Below, piece by piece: positions 26,408-34,724 of a stretch of 64,000 nucleotides of DNA. Position numbers and translations under genes: made by a program. Source of the stretch: JARRNE01 sp963824085 (lineage in GTDB: Bacteria; Pseudomonadota; Gammaproteobacteria; Chromatiales; Chromatiaceae); NCBI GenBank assembly GCA_963824085.1, contig CAWGNT010000021.1:62001-126000 (forward strand), read 5' to 3'. Positions within the stretch are counted from its first letter, which is position 1. Every line of letters starts with the position of its first letter. A model generated the notes under the pieces. It saw nothing but the letters and a program-made list of their open reading frames with translations. It was not told the origin of the DNA and ran no database searches.

Positions 26408-26910
26408 GGTCGAGCAGCTCGCAGAAGGTAGGGCACCAGATTCAGACAATATTACCCGGCCCCGGTTTCTCTCAGGGATCGGAAAAAGCGCGTGAGGCGC
26501 GACACAGCTCACAAGATTATGACCCGCTGCGGTCAGGCGCGCGGCACGAACGGCGCCGCAAGGGAAGCGACTCAGCCGCTGCAGCTTAGACGTTAGCCCA
26601 GGAAATTTCAATAAGTTAGATCTACGAGGCGCGGCTAGGATTGCGGCAGTGGATCTTCGAGGCACTCTCCAGCAGCGACGGAACCATCCCGGAGCGCCCC
26701 ATAGCGGTAAACCGTTCGTATCTTTGCTTTTCGTCGTCCCGGCCCGGGCTGCGCCGTCGGTCGAGATGCGGAAAGGCGGACTGAATTGAGTACATCCCCT
26801 CGGAGTCGGGGATGAAGCAAGCGGACTACTTGTGTCGGGAATCCAGCAGGGGAGGACCTGAGAAAGGATGGGCGTCCGACACCCGCTGGCGCCGGACGCC
26901 ACTCGGCTGA
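26408..26910. other. Gene-free stretch between prc and sqr
   Basis: These 503 nt contain a 7-bp hairpin CATCCCC/GGGGATG at 26793-26814 and the possible sqr terminator at 26871-26900. The open frame across most of it is only an upstream extension of prc without homology. No gene is supported. Confidence 0.45.
26871..26900 (-). terminator. Probable terminator of sqr
   Basis: GGCGTCCG at 26871-26878 pairs perfectly with CGGACGCC at 26893-26900, eleven bases after the sqr stop. Read on the minus strand, the stem is followed by CATCCTTTCTC, which is T-rich but not a clean T-run, so termination may be partial. Confidence 0.5.
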
Positions 26911-28182
26911 CTACTTTAGCTTGCCGATGCCGAGCATCTTCAAGATGTACTTCTCGTAGATCGGCTCCGAGGTGCCCTTCTTCATCTTGCGGATGAAGTA
27001 CTTCTCGAAGGCGATCTTGGCCATGTGTACCCACTTGCCTTTCTTGAACCAGGCCACATTGCGCGGCGGGATCTGCGGCAGCGCAACGAACGCCGCCCCG
27101 GTATCCCCCATGTCCGCGAGACAGATCGCGTTCCAGGTCGCCAACGTCGTCCCCTCCTTGCCGGCGAGATCGTCCGCAATGTTGTGGACGATCGCGGTGA
27201 CCATGGACTCGATCATGTACCCGGTCTTGGGCGCACCCGTCGGCACGGCCGTGGCCTCGACCGGAGGAATGGCAATACAGACGCCCGCGGAATAGATGTT
27301 CTTGTGTTTCGGGTTACGCTGGTGATCGTCCACGAAGACGAAACCGCGCGGATTGCACAAACCCTCCACGCCGGCGACACAGTCGACGCCCTTAAAGGAC
27401 GGAAGCATCATGGAGTACTTGAATGGGAGCTCATGGTCCTTGACCTTCTGGCCCAAGTCATCGTACTGCTCCACGTACATCTTCCCTGGCTCCACCTTCA
27501 CCACTTTGGCGTTGGTTAGCCATTTGATGTCGTGGTTGCGCAGCTCACTCTCGAGCATGCCCTTGGAATCGCCCACGCCGCCGAGACCGAGGTGGCCGAT
27601 GTAGGGCTCGGAGCTCACGTAGGTCATAGGGACGCGGTCGCGCATCTTGCGCTTGCGCAGATCGGCGTCCAGGATGAAGGCGTATTCATAGGCCGGGCCG
27701 AAACAGCTCGCGAAGGGCATCGCACCGACGATGACCGGGCCCGGGGCCTCCAGGAACTCCTGGTAGTCCGCATAGGCCTTCTCGGCATGATCCACTGTAC
27801 ATACCGAGTGAGTGCTTCCGCCGTGAGGACCGGCACCCTCTACCTCTTCGAAGCAAAGCTTGGGCCCGGTGGCGATCACGAGGTAGTCATAGCCCACGAC
27901 CTCTCCATCCTGGAGGGTCAGCTCGTTCTTGTCCGGGTCAATCTTGTCGCACCGCTGGGCAATGAAATCAATGCCCTTGCGCTCCAGATGGGGTCGGATA
28001 TCGAAGGTGATACTACCGCGGTCGCGCCATCCCACCGCCAGCCAGGGGTTGGAGGGGACGAACTGGAAGTAATCGCGCTCGTTAATGACAGTGACTTTGT
28101 GCTCCTTCCCGAGCTCCTCGCGGAGCTCATAGGCACAGGGCATTCCGCCCGTGCCAGCACCCAAGACTACGATGTGCGCCAT
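26911..28182 (-). CDS. sqr: Sulfide:quinone oxidoreductase
   Basis: This 423-residue FAD-dependent membrane-associated enzyme oxidises sulfide to sulfane sulfur and passes electrons to the quinone pool. The sequence follows the A. ferrooxidans SQR closely: the GAGTGGMP dinucleotide fold at the start, Cys128 (HSVCTVDHAE), Cys160 (FASCFGPAYEY) and Cys354 (NAICLADMGD), corresponding to the redox Cys128, Cys160 and Cys356 of that enzyme, and the same C-terminal FEKYFIRKMK amphipathic helix that anchors it to the membrane. GAGGA lies ten bases before the ATG. Flavocytochrome c is a relative but lacks this C-terminus and has a signal peptide. Monocistronic, with its own upstream and downstream structured regions. 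Confidence 0.92.
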   Translation of the reverse strand: MAHIVVLGAGTGGMPCAYELREELGKEHKVTVINERDYFQFVPSNPWLAVGWRDRGSITFDIRPHLERKGIDFIAQRCDKIDPDKNELTLQDGEVVGYDYLVIATGPKLCFEEVEGAGPHGGSTHSVCTVDHAEKAYADYQEFLEAPGPVIVGAMPFASCFGPAYEYAFILDADLRKRKMRDRVPMTYVSSEPYIGHLGLGGVGDSKGMLESELRNHDIKWLTNAKVVKVEPGKMYVEQYDDLGQKVKDHELPFKYSMMLPSFKGVDCVAGVEGLCNPRGFVFVDDHQRNPKHKNIYSAGVCIAIPPVEATAVPTGAPKTGYMIESMVTAIVHNIADDLAGKEGTTLATWNAICLADMGDTGAAFVALPQIPPRNVAWFKKGKWVHMAKIAFEKYFIRKMKKGTSEPIYEKYILKMLGIGKLK

Positions 28183-28618
28183 GACATTAGTCCTCTTTCG
28201 GTGATGTTATGTGGTGGCCATCGCCACCGCTCGCAGTTGATTATAACCGCCCCTGTTTCGGAGCGGGGTCAACCCCTCCCTCGCCGCAACCTCAGACTTC
28301 TTGCCTTTGGAGGCTGCCCGGATTCATTTCGCATATCCGTTTTGCGGACATGTGGTGGCCGCTAACAAATCCACCCGAAGCCTCCGCGAAGACCGCGCCC
28401 TTTCAAGTGCATCGTCCCGTCGCGGCAGGGAACCCCAATGGTTCCCATCCGGATACTAGTACAACTCCCAATGCCGAAGGGCAGCCCGTGACCTCGATTG
28501 TCTTGATCGACCGCAACCATTTCGCCGATACGCGTCGGCCGCGGACGCGGGCTGCCCCAGGTCGAGACGGTACGAGATTGCCCGTGCAGGCTGCAACAAG
28601 TACAGCGGCCTAGCACCC
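28183..28618. other. Regulatory-looking gap between sqr and def
   Basis: These 436 nt hold a 6-bp inverted repeat GGTGGC/GCCACC at 28213-28228, an 11-nt direct repeat ATGTGGTGGCC (28209-28219 and 28350-28360) and the multi-hairpin element at 28479-28557. The repeat nearest sqr sits about 30-45 nt upstream of its start, where an operator or 5'-UTR structure would be. No gene is supported. Confidence 0.45.
28479..28557. other. Multi-hairpin structured element
   Basis: A perfect 10-bp outer stem (GGGCAGCCCG at 28479-28488 with CGGGCTGCCC at 28548-28557) encloses two smaller perfect hairpins: TCGAT/ATCGA (28493-28497 with 28505-28509) and GCCGA/TCGGC (28524-28528 with 28535-28539). The layout suggests a three-way junction RNA or a REP-like DNA element. 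No known RNA family was recognised and it does not fold as a tRNA. Confidence 0.4.
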
Positions 28619-29137
28619 CTAACCCGGCCCGCCTCCTTTCTGATAGACCTGGCGGCGAAACAAATCGGTCCGTCGACTGACCACGCGATCGACGAAGAGC
28701 AATCCGTCCAGATGATCGAGCTCGTGCTGCACCGCACGTGCCTCGAAACCCTCCATCTCGAAGTCCAACGGCTCGCCCCGAGGGTCGCTCGCGCTGAGTC
28801 GTATCCGCGTCGCCCGAATCACGTTACCCGTAAAGTCAGGCACGGACAGGCAGCCTTCGCGGCCGATCTCGAATCCTTCCCAGTGAGTAATCTCCGGATT
28901 CACAAGGATCATGAGCCCATGACTCGGAACGCTCTTCTTTCCCGAAACGTCGACGATCACGACGCGCTGAAAACGACCAACCTGAGGCGCGGCGATACCG
29001 ACGGCCGCGGGTCCTGCGCGACGGCTATCCTCCAAGTCATCGATGAATGCCCGTAGATCCTCATCAAACCTCGTCACCGGCTCGGAGACCTGTCGCAGAC
29101 GCTCGTCGGGAAGGGTCAAGACGTCCAGGATCGCCAT
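28619..29137 (-). CDS. def: Peptide deformylase
   Basis: This 172-residue metalloenzyme removes the N-formyl group from new proteins. All three signature motifs are present: GIAAPQVG (motif 1), EGCLSVP (motif 2, Cys ligand) and QHELDHLDG (motif 3, HEXXH). The first motif reads AVGIAAPQ in place of the usual GVGLAAPQ, a mild substitution. The ATG at 29137 follows the stop of the ACT-domain gene after only 2 nt, so they form an operon. It is not next to fmt, its common partner, so a second def copy elsewhere is likely. Confidence 0.94.
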   Translation of the reverse strand: MAILDVLTLPDERLRQVSEPVTRFDEDLRAFIDDLEDSRRAGPAAVGIAAPQVGRFQRVVIVDVSGKKSVPSHGLMILVNPEITHWEGFEIGREGCLSVPDFTGNVIRATRIRLSASDPRGEPLDFEMEGFEARAVQHELDHLDGLLFVDRVVSRRTDLFRRQVYQKGGGPG

Positions 29138-29139
29138 GC

Positions 29140-29661
29140 TTATCCGATCAGGGTCTCCACCGGCGCCACGTCCACTGCAATGCCACCCGTCGCCAGACCT
29201 GAGACCGCTTGTCGAAGCGACTCGATCGTCGCATCCGAGTAGCCTTGAATATTCATGATGTAGACAGGACGCTCGACATCGCCGGCGACGTCAGACTCGA
29301 GCTCGAGGATGTTAAATCCTGTGTTCGCCAAGGCGCCGGTTACCTGCGCGACTATGCCTGCACGGTCCGCTCCTGTCACCCGAACCTGCACGTTCGGCAC
29401 CAGATGCCGATGCAGGCCGCCGTCGACGGGGTCCAAATGCAGACGCAGCCCCAGCTCAGCGGCGACCGGCGCTACGGCCTCCTCAATTTCCTGCGACGAG
29501 CCTCCGCCCGACACCATCATCATGATGGTGAAGCTGCCGCCGAGCCGGATCATAGATGCCTCGCCCAGACTGCAGCCAGCTTGGAACAAGGCCTGGGCAA
29601 CCTTGGCGACGATACCGGGACGGTCCTCGCCAACGAGCGTCAGCATGCTCCACTCTCTCAC
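29140..29661 (-). CDS. ACT-domain protein, GcvR-like
   Basis: This 173-residue protein has two ACT domains, about 5-75 (LTLVGEDRPGIVAKVAQAL) and 90-170 (VRVTGADRAGIVAQVTGAL), the layout of GcvR, which in E. coli antagonises the activator GcvA of glycine cleavage. A direct ligand such as glycine is inferred from the family. GAGAGGTGAATC ahead of a GTG at 29661 makes that the preferred start; an internal ATG at 29646 is less well placed. It is co-transcribed with def, and no glycine cleavage gene is in the window. Confidence 0.82.
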   Translation of the reverse strand: MREWSMLTLVGEDRPGIVAKVAQALFQAGCSLGEASMIRLGGSFTIMMMVSGGGSSQEIEEAVAPVAAELGLRLHLDPVDGGLHRHLVPNVQVRVTGADRAGIVAQVTGALANTGFNILELESDVAGDVERPVYIMNIQGYSDATIESLRQAVSGLATGGIAVDVAPVETLIG

Positions 29662-29724
29662 GATTCACCTCTCGGTGCTGGGTAGCAGGTGCCTGATACT
29701 ACGCGCAAACGGTAGAACAGGAAA

Positions 29725-30462
29725 TCAAGAGACGGGATCGATCCAGATCAGGCTTGCCATTCGGCCCGTTAAGCCGTCCCGACGGTACGAGAAGAAGCGC
29801 GACGGCGCCGAATAGGTGCAGAGGTTCCCTCCCCACACCCGTTCGACCCCGATAGCTGTCAAGCGCTGCCGGGCGAGCGCGAAAAGGTCTGCGAGCCACT
29901 TGCCGTTTGCGGCGGGGCGAAAGGCGGACGCGGAACCCGGAGCGTCCGAGACGAAGCGGTCTCGCACCTCTGCGCCCACCTCGAAGGCATCTGGTCCGAT
30001 AGCGGGACCGAGCCAACAGAGGAGATCCCTCGGCGCGGCTCCGATCGCGTCCACAGCAGCCTCGATCACACCGGCGGCGAGGCCGCGCCAGCCCGCATGG
30101 GCGGCGGCCACCCGTGTACCCGCTTGGTCGCAAAAAAGGAGGGGAAGGCAATCGGCGGTCAGCACTGCGCATACCTCCCCCGCATGAAAGGCCACCGCCG
30201 CGTCCGCCTCGCATTCGCGCGGACCACCAACCGCCTCTGCGACTGCACATCCGTGCACCTGACGAAGCCAGTGCGGGTCTCCGGGTAAGCCGAGCTCCTC
30301 GCGCAAGGTCTTTCGATTGCGCCTCACGCAGGATCGGTCGTCTCCCACGTGATCCGCGAGGTTCATGCTGGCGAACGGCCTGCGGCTCGCACCACCTTGC
30401 CGGGTCGTGCAGACCGCGCGCACCCGGCGCGGCGCCGGCCAGTCGGGCTCAATCCGATCCAT
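29725..30462 (-). CDS. pgeF: Peptidoglycan editing factor PgeF (YfiH, laccase-like)
   Basis: This 245-residue enzyme of the YfiH/DUF152 family (annotated as polyphenol oxidase or laccase-domain protein) corrects L-Ser misincorporation in peptidoglycan precursors in E. coli. Family motifs are present: LRQVHGCAVAEA, VLTADCLPLLFCD and VAAAHAGWRGLAAG, which supply the His/Cys metal ligands, and SYRRDGLTGRMASLIW at the end. The ATG at 30462 overlaps the end of rluD by 14 nt, a conserved gene pair. Confidence 0.92.
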   Translation of the reverse strand: MDRIEPDWPAPRRVRAVCTTRQGGASRRPFASMNLADHVGDDRSCVRRNRKTLREELGLPGDPHWLRQVHGCAVAEAVGGPRECEADAAVAFHAGEVCAVLTADCLPLLFCDQAGTRVAAAHAGWRGLAAGVIEAAVDAIGAAPRDLLCWLGPAIGPDAFEVGAEVRDRFVSDAPGSASAFRPAANGKWLADLFALARQRLTAIGVERVWGGNLCTYSAPSRFFSYRRDGLTGRMASLIWIDPVS

Positions 30463-31420
30463 GGGCACTCCGCTCCCGAAGTAACTGCAGCAGCGCATCG
30501 AGATCCTCCGCCATTGGGATCTCCCACAGCATCTCCTTCCCCGTGTCCGGGTGGCACAGCCCCAAGGCAATTGCGTGCAGGCATTGGCGCGGGAATGCCC
30601 GCAACCCAGCGGTAAGCTCCGGGTCCGCATCCTTCGGTGGGCGCGGCCGACCGCCGTAAGTCTGATCCCCGACCAGCGGATGGCGGATGTAGGCCATGTG
30701 AACGCGGATCTGGTGGGTGCGCCCAGTCTCCAGCTTGACGGCCAGCAGGGTGTGGGCGGCGAAGCGTTCGAGCACCCGATAGTGAGTAACCGCAAGACGC
30801 CCGCCAGGAACCACCGCCATACGGGTGCGCTCGGAGGGATGTCGACCGATGGGGGCATCGATGCGGCCGCCTGCCACCAAGCGCCCCTGCACCAGGGCGC
30901 GGTACTCGCGGTGGACCTTACGTTCCAAGAGCTGCTCGGCCAGTGACCTGTGAGCCTTGAGGGTCTTCGCCACCACCAGCAGTCCGCTCGTGTCCTTGTC
31001 GAGGCGGTGAACGATTCCGGCCCTCGGCAGCCGGACGAGCCCGGGCCAGTGGTGCAGCAGCGCGTTTTGCAACGTGCCGTCGGGATTGCCCGCGGCCGGA
31101 TGAACGACGAAATCGGCCGGCTTGTTCACGACCAGGAGGTGCTCATCCTCGAACACGACATCGACGGGGATCGCCTGGGCTGCACATTCTGTACGAGCCT
31201 CCAGGAGCGGACGCAGACGGACCTCCTCCCCGCCCCGCACCTTCTGGCGGCGTGCGCAAGCGGCACCGTCAAGCTGGACCTGACCCGAGTCGATCCACTG
31301 CTGCAGACGGCTGCGGGAGAACTCCGGCAACATGTCAGCGAGGGCCTGATCGAGGCGACGCCCGGCCATGCTCGGACTGATCCGCAGCAGCCGCTCCGCC
31401 GCCTCAGGATCAGAGACCAT
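30449..31420 (-). CDS. rluD: 23S rRNA pseudouridine synthase RluD
   Basis: This ~323-residue enzyme makes pseudouridines 1911, 1915 and 1917 in helix 69 of 23S rRNA. The N-terminal S4 domain (MAGRRLDQALADMLPEFSRS, about 15-75) is followed by the catalytic domain with HRLDKDTSGLLVVAK (catalytic Asp) and LETGRTHQIRVHM. Start choice: AGGGATGGGCGCG before the ATG at 31420 is the better ribosome binding site; the ATG at 31429 and earlier codons to 31486 are alternatives. It is divergent from bamD across about 240 nt and overlaps pgeF. The pair rluD-pgeF opposite bamD is a standard gammaproteobacterial arrangement. Confidence 0.94.
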   Translation of the reverse strand: MVSDPEAAERLLRISPSMAGRRLDQALADMLPEFSRSRLQQWIDSGQVQLDGAACARRQKVRGGEEVRLRPLLEARTECAAQAIPVDVVFEDEHLLVVNKPADFVVHPAAGNPDGTLQNALLHHWPGLVRLPRAGIVHRLDKDTSGLLVVAKTLKAHRSLAEQLLERKVHREYRALVQGRLVAGGRIDAPIGRHPSERTRMAVVPGGRLAVTHYRVLERFAAHTLLAVKLETGRTHQIRVHMAYIRHPLVGDQTYGGRPRPPKDADPELTAGLRAFPRQCLHAIALGLCHPDTGKEMLWEIPMAEDLDALLQLLRERSAHGSD

Positions 31421-31519
31421 CGCGCCCATCCCTGCGATGATTGGGACTCGCCCTTGCGACACGGATGCAGGACGTACCGTCCTCATGCGGTTTCCCCGTC
31501 TTTTCGGCGCTGGATTGGG

Positions 31520-31605
31520 TCCAGCGTGGGATGGCGTGCGTAGGTCCCGGAGACTTCACGACGGCACCCATGCTGGCGGCACCGGGAACCCGGCCCGTGC
31601 CGACA
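31520..31605. repeat. Possible degenerate copy of the long-hairpin repeat
   Basis: Contains TGCGTAGGTCCC and CACGACGGCACCCATGCTGGCG followed by CCGGGAACCCGGCC, which is similar to the CGTCC..CTTGACGGC.GCC.CCATGCTGCCG core of the other copies. The outer arms are less clear, so this is a tentative family member between rluD and bamD. Confidence 0.35.
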
Positions 31606-31632
31606 AGAAGCGAAAAAGCCATGTGCGTTGTG

Positions 31633-31638
31633 TATACT
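31633..31638 (+). promoter_or_regulatory. Possible -10 element of bamD
   Basis: TATACT lies 21 nt before the bamD ATG, within GTTGTGTATACTTCTGG. No good -35 hexamer is seen at 17 nt, so support is limited to the -10 match and position. Confidence 0.3.
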
Positions 31639-31659
31639 TCTGGGTCCTAATTTCGGGCA

Positions 31660-32493
31660 ATGCGCTGCACGTCTGTGTTTCGATCGACGCTCATCTCTCT
31701 CCTGGTCCTTTCCCTGTCGGCTTGCTCCTGGCTTGGATTTCAGGAAGACAAGACGAAGGAGTGGAGTGCCAATAAGCTGTATTCCGAGGCATCGGCCGAG
31801 CTCGATTCGGGAAACTACAAGACTGCTATCGATTACTACGAAAAGCTCGACGCACGCTACCCCTTCGGGCGCTATGCCATGCAGGCCCAGCTCGACGTCG
31901 CGTACGCTTACTACAAGGCAGAGGAGCCCGAGTCGGCCATTGCCGCCGCGGACCGCTTCATCAAGCTCTACCCCCAGAATCCTTATGTGGATTATGCGTA
32001 CTATCTGAAGGGAATCGTCAACTACAACCGCAGCGTCGGGTTCCTCGATCGCTACATCCCGACCGATCCGTCCCAGCGCGACCCGGGATCCGCGCTCGAC
32101 GCCTTTCAAGACTTCGCCGAGCTGGTGCGCCGGTTTCCGGACAGCAAATATGCGGCAGACGCCCGCCAACGCATGATCTATTTGCGCAATAACTTGGCCA
32201 AGAACGAGGTCAATATCGCCCGCTACTACATGAAGCGCGGCGCATATATCGCGGCCGTCAACCGGACCACCTACGTGGTCGAGCACTTCCAACGGACTAG
32301 TGCCGTGGAGAGCGCGCTCGAGGTCATGGTCGATGCCTACAAGCAGCTCGGAGAACAAAAGCTCGCGGCCGACACCGAGCGGGTACTGGCCCTCAATAGG
32401 AAGGAGGGGCGCTTCCTATCCGAGCAGCAACCTCCCGAGGAGGTCAGCCTGAGCCGCAAGATCTGGAACTACCTGGAGCTTGATAAGAACTAG
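31660..32493 (+). CDS. bamD: Outer membrane protein assembly factor BamD
   Basis: This 277-residue outer-membrane lipoprotein is an essential part of the BAM complex that inserts beta-barrel proteins. The signal peptide ends in the lipobox LSAC with the lipidated Cys at residue 22. The mature part is a series of TPR repeats (SEASAELDSGNYKTAIDYYEKL, then YPFGRYAMQAQLDVAYAYYK, YVDYAYYLKGIVNYN). Length and layout match E. coli BamD (245) with a somewhat longer C-terminus. It works on the same cargo as the Skp-like chaperone at 0.5 kb. No clear ribosome binding site precedes the ATG. Confidence 0.95.
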   Translation: MRCTSVFRSTLISLLVLSLSACSWLGFQEDKTKEWSANKLYSEASAELDSGNYKTAIDYYEKLDARYPFGRYAMQAQLDVAYAYYKAEEPESAIAAADRFIKLYPQNPYVDYAYYLKGIVNYNRSVGFLDRYIPTDPSQRDPGSALDAFQDFAELVRRFPDSKYAADARQRMIYLRNNLAKNEVNIARYYMKRGAYIAAVNRTTYVVEHFQRTSAVESALEVMVDAYKQLGEQKLAADTERVLALNRKEGRFLSEQQPPEEVSLSRKIWNYLELDKN

Positions 32494-32538
32494 GACCGCA
32501 CCGGCTTGACCGTCGCGCGCCGGCGTCGGGCCGCCCGC

Positions 32539-32877
32539 TCAGATCGCCGCCGCATCCTCTTCGCCGGTCCGGATGCGGATGATGCGCTCCACGCCGGAGA
32601 TGAAAATCTTTCCGTCTCCGATCTTGCCCGTACGAGCCGCTGACGTGATGGCATCGGCACAGGCATCGAGCTGATCATCGGCGATCACAATTTCTATCTT
32701 TACCTTGGGCAGAAAGTCCACGACATATTCGGCACCTCGGTAGAGCTCCGTGTGACCCTTCTGGCGGCCAAACCCTTTGACCTCGGTGGCGGTCATCCCC
32801 GTGATGCCGGCCGCCGACAAGGCCTCGCGTACGTCATCCAGCTTGAAGGGCTTGATAATGGCTTCCACCTTCTTCAT
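32539..32877 (-). CDS. glnB: Nitrogen regulatory protein P-II
   Basis: This 112-residue PII signal protein senses 2-oxoglutarate and ATP/ADP and, through uridylylation, controls glutamine synthetase and NtrBC. The T-loop is intact with Tyr51 (RGAEYVVDFLPK) as the uridylylation site, and the ATP-binding regions TGKIGDGKIF and the C-terminal RIRTGE are present. The ATG at 32877 gives the standard MKKVEAIIKPF start. Its sequence is closer to GlnB than to GlnK, and no amtB follows. It lies downstream of nadE in the same direction (84 nt), a known pairing in gammaproteobacteria. Confidence 0.96.
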   Translation of the reverse strand: MKKVEAIIKPFKLDDVREALSAAGITGMTATEVKGFGRQKGHTELYRGAEYVVDFLPKVKIEIVIADDQLDACADAITSAARTGKIGDGKIFISGVERIIRIRTGEEDAAAI

Positions 32878-32960
32878 GAAATGCTCCGTCCTCGTTAATG
32901 GTGACCGATCGGCCAAGTATAGATAAAGGCTGCGGTGCGCGGCCAGCGCCCATCGACCCC

Positions 32961-34574
32961 TCAGAATCCGCTGGTGATCGGGTAGCGGCGGTCGCGGCCG
33001 AACGCCCGGCACGTGATACGCACTCCGGGCGGGGCTTGGCGGCGCTTGTACTCGTTGCGATCCACCATCCGTGCAACGCGCCGCACTTCGTCTTCGGGGT
33101 AGCCCTCTGCCACGATCTCGGCGACGCTCTCATCGGTCTCGATGTAGCGCTTGAGAATCGGATCCAGGAGCTCATAAGGCGGGAGGCTTTGCTGGTCGGT
33201 CTGATCTTCCCGGAGCTCCGCGGAAGGCGCACGTGTCAACACCCGCTCCGGGATTACGGGGGAAATACGGTTGCGATGTCGGGCCAGACGGTACACCAAA
33301 GTCTTGAGGACGTCTTTGAGGGGCGCGAATCCCCCCGCCATATCGCCATAGAGAGTGGCGTAACCCACAGCCATCTCGCTCTTGTTTCCTGTCGTGAGCA
33401 GGATGCGGCTCTTCTTGTTGCTAATCGCCATCAGGGTGACGCCACGGCAGCGAGCCTGTATGTTCTCTTCCGTGACGTCCGTCGGACGACCCGCAAGCTC
33501 GTCTTCCAGTATCGCGAGGAAGGCTTGAAAGGCAGGCTCGATCGAAATAACAGTGGACTCCACCCCCAGCGCCTGAGCTTCCTCGAGGGCATCTTCCACG
33601 CTCATGTCCGCCGTGTAGCGTGAAGGCATGAGCACAGCGTAAACCTTCCGGGCGCCGAGGGCGTCGGCGGCGATTGCAAGGGTCAGTGCCGAGTCGATAC
33701 CCCCGGAGAGGCCGACCACCGCCCCGTCGAAACCGTTCTTGCACACGTAATCGCGCACGCCCAGCACCAAGGCCCGATAGACGGATTCCTCTTCGTCCGG
33801 TATCGGCGTCCGCTCTCCCGGCAGCGGCCGCGGCGGGGACGGGCCGAGCTCGACTTCCACGACGATCTCGGCCTCTTCGAAAAAAGGTCCGCGCTGCATC
33901 ACCTGTCCACCCGCATCTACGACGAACGACCCGCCGTCGAACACCAACTCATCCTGGCCGCCTACCAGGTTCGCGTAGACGATGGGAAACCCGTGCTCGA
34001 TCGCGCGCCGCTGCAGTAGGGCCTCCCGCTCTGCCGCCTTTCCCGTGTGGTACGGGGAGGCGTTGATGTTGATAAGGAGCTGCGCTCCTGCCTCGGCGGC
34101 TTGCTGCGTCGGACCCTCCTCCCAGACGTCCTCGCAGACGCTGAGGCCGATGCGCACACCCTTGAAGTCGTAGACACATGGGGCGGATCCGGGGCGAAAA
34201 TAACGCTTTTCGTCGAAAACGCTGTAGTTGGGCAAGCGCTGCTTGGCGTATTCGGCGACGATTCTCCCGTCGGCGATCAGACCCGCCGCGTTGTACAGCC
34301 CGCCAAGGTCGCTCCTGGGATAGCCCACCACGAGTGCAACGTCCCGCGCCCCGGCGCAGAGTGCGTCCAGGGCGGACTCCACGCGAGCGATGAGCTCAGG
34401 GCGCAACAGAAGGTCCTCAGGGGGATATCCGGTGAGCGTGAGCTCCGGAAATACCACCAGGTCTGCCTTATGCACATCGCGAGCCGCCCGGGCGGCGGCG
34501 ATGACCTTGTCCCGGTTGCCGGCCACATCGCCAACGAGCAAGTCCAGTTGCGCGATGAGGATACGCAGCTTCAT
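32961..34574 (-). CDS. nadE: NAD+ synthase, glutamine-hydrolysing
   Basis: This 537-residue two-domain enzyme makes NAD from deamido-NAD using ATP and glutamine. The N-terminal CN-hydrolase (nitrilase-fold) glutaminase runs to about 260, with the catalytic Glu in VVFPELTLTGYP, Lys in AKQRLPNY and Cys in LSVCEDVW. The synthetase domain carries the PP-loop SGGIDSAL (~residues 290-297) and TTGNKSEMAVGY. E. coli NadE is the short ammonia-dependent form, so this is the longer type. The C-terminus ITCRAFGRDRRYPITSGF is characteristic. Confidence 0.95.
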   Translation of the reverse strand: MKLRILIAQLDLLVGDVAGNRDKVIAAARAARDVHKADLVVFPELTLTGYPPEDLLLRPELIARVESALDALCAGARDVALVVGYPRSDLGGLYNAAGLIADGRIVAEYAKQRLPNYSVFDEKRYFRPGSAPCVYDFKGVRIGLSVCEDVWEEGPTQQAAEAGAQLLININASPYHTGKAAEREALLQRRAIEHGFPIVYANLVGGQDELVFDGGSFVVDAGGQVMQRGPFFEEAEIVVEVELGPSPPRPLPGERTPIPDEEESVYRALVLGVRDYVCKNGFDGAVVGLSGGIDSALTLAIAADALGARKVYAVLMPSRYTADMSVEDALEEAQALGVESTVISIEPAFQAFLAILEDELAGRPTDVTEENIQARCRGVTLMAISNKKSRILLTTGNKSEMAVGYATLYGDMAGGFAPLKDVLKTLVYRLARHRNRISPVIPERVLTRAPSAELREDQTDQQSLPPYELLDPILKRYIETDESVAEIVAEGYPEDEVRRVARMVDRNEYKRRQAPPGVRITCRAFGRDRRYPITSGF

Positions 34575-34724
34575 CTCGGGCCTCCCCAGCGGCCAAGAAA
34601 TATTAGCCGGAGCACTCAGGCGTTCGCCCAGTAGACCAGACTCTTGGCGGGTTGTCGCGGCCGCAAAGTTGGACAGGCTCCGGCGCCGAGGTGTTCCGAC
34701 CGAGACGGCGAGTGGATATCCCCA

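Noticed and set aside
28479..28557. tRNA gene
   Set aside because: There is a long outer stem but no T-loop sequence, no anticodon arm of the right size and no CCA end.
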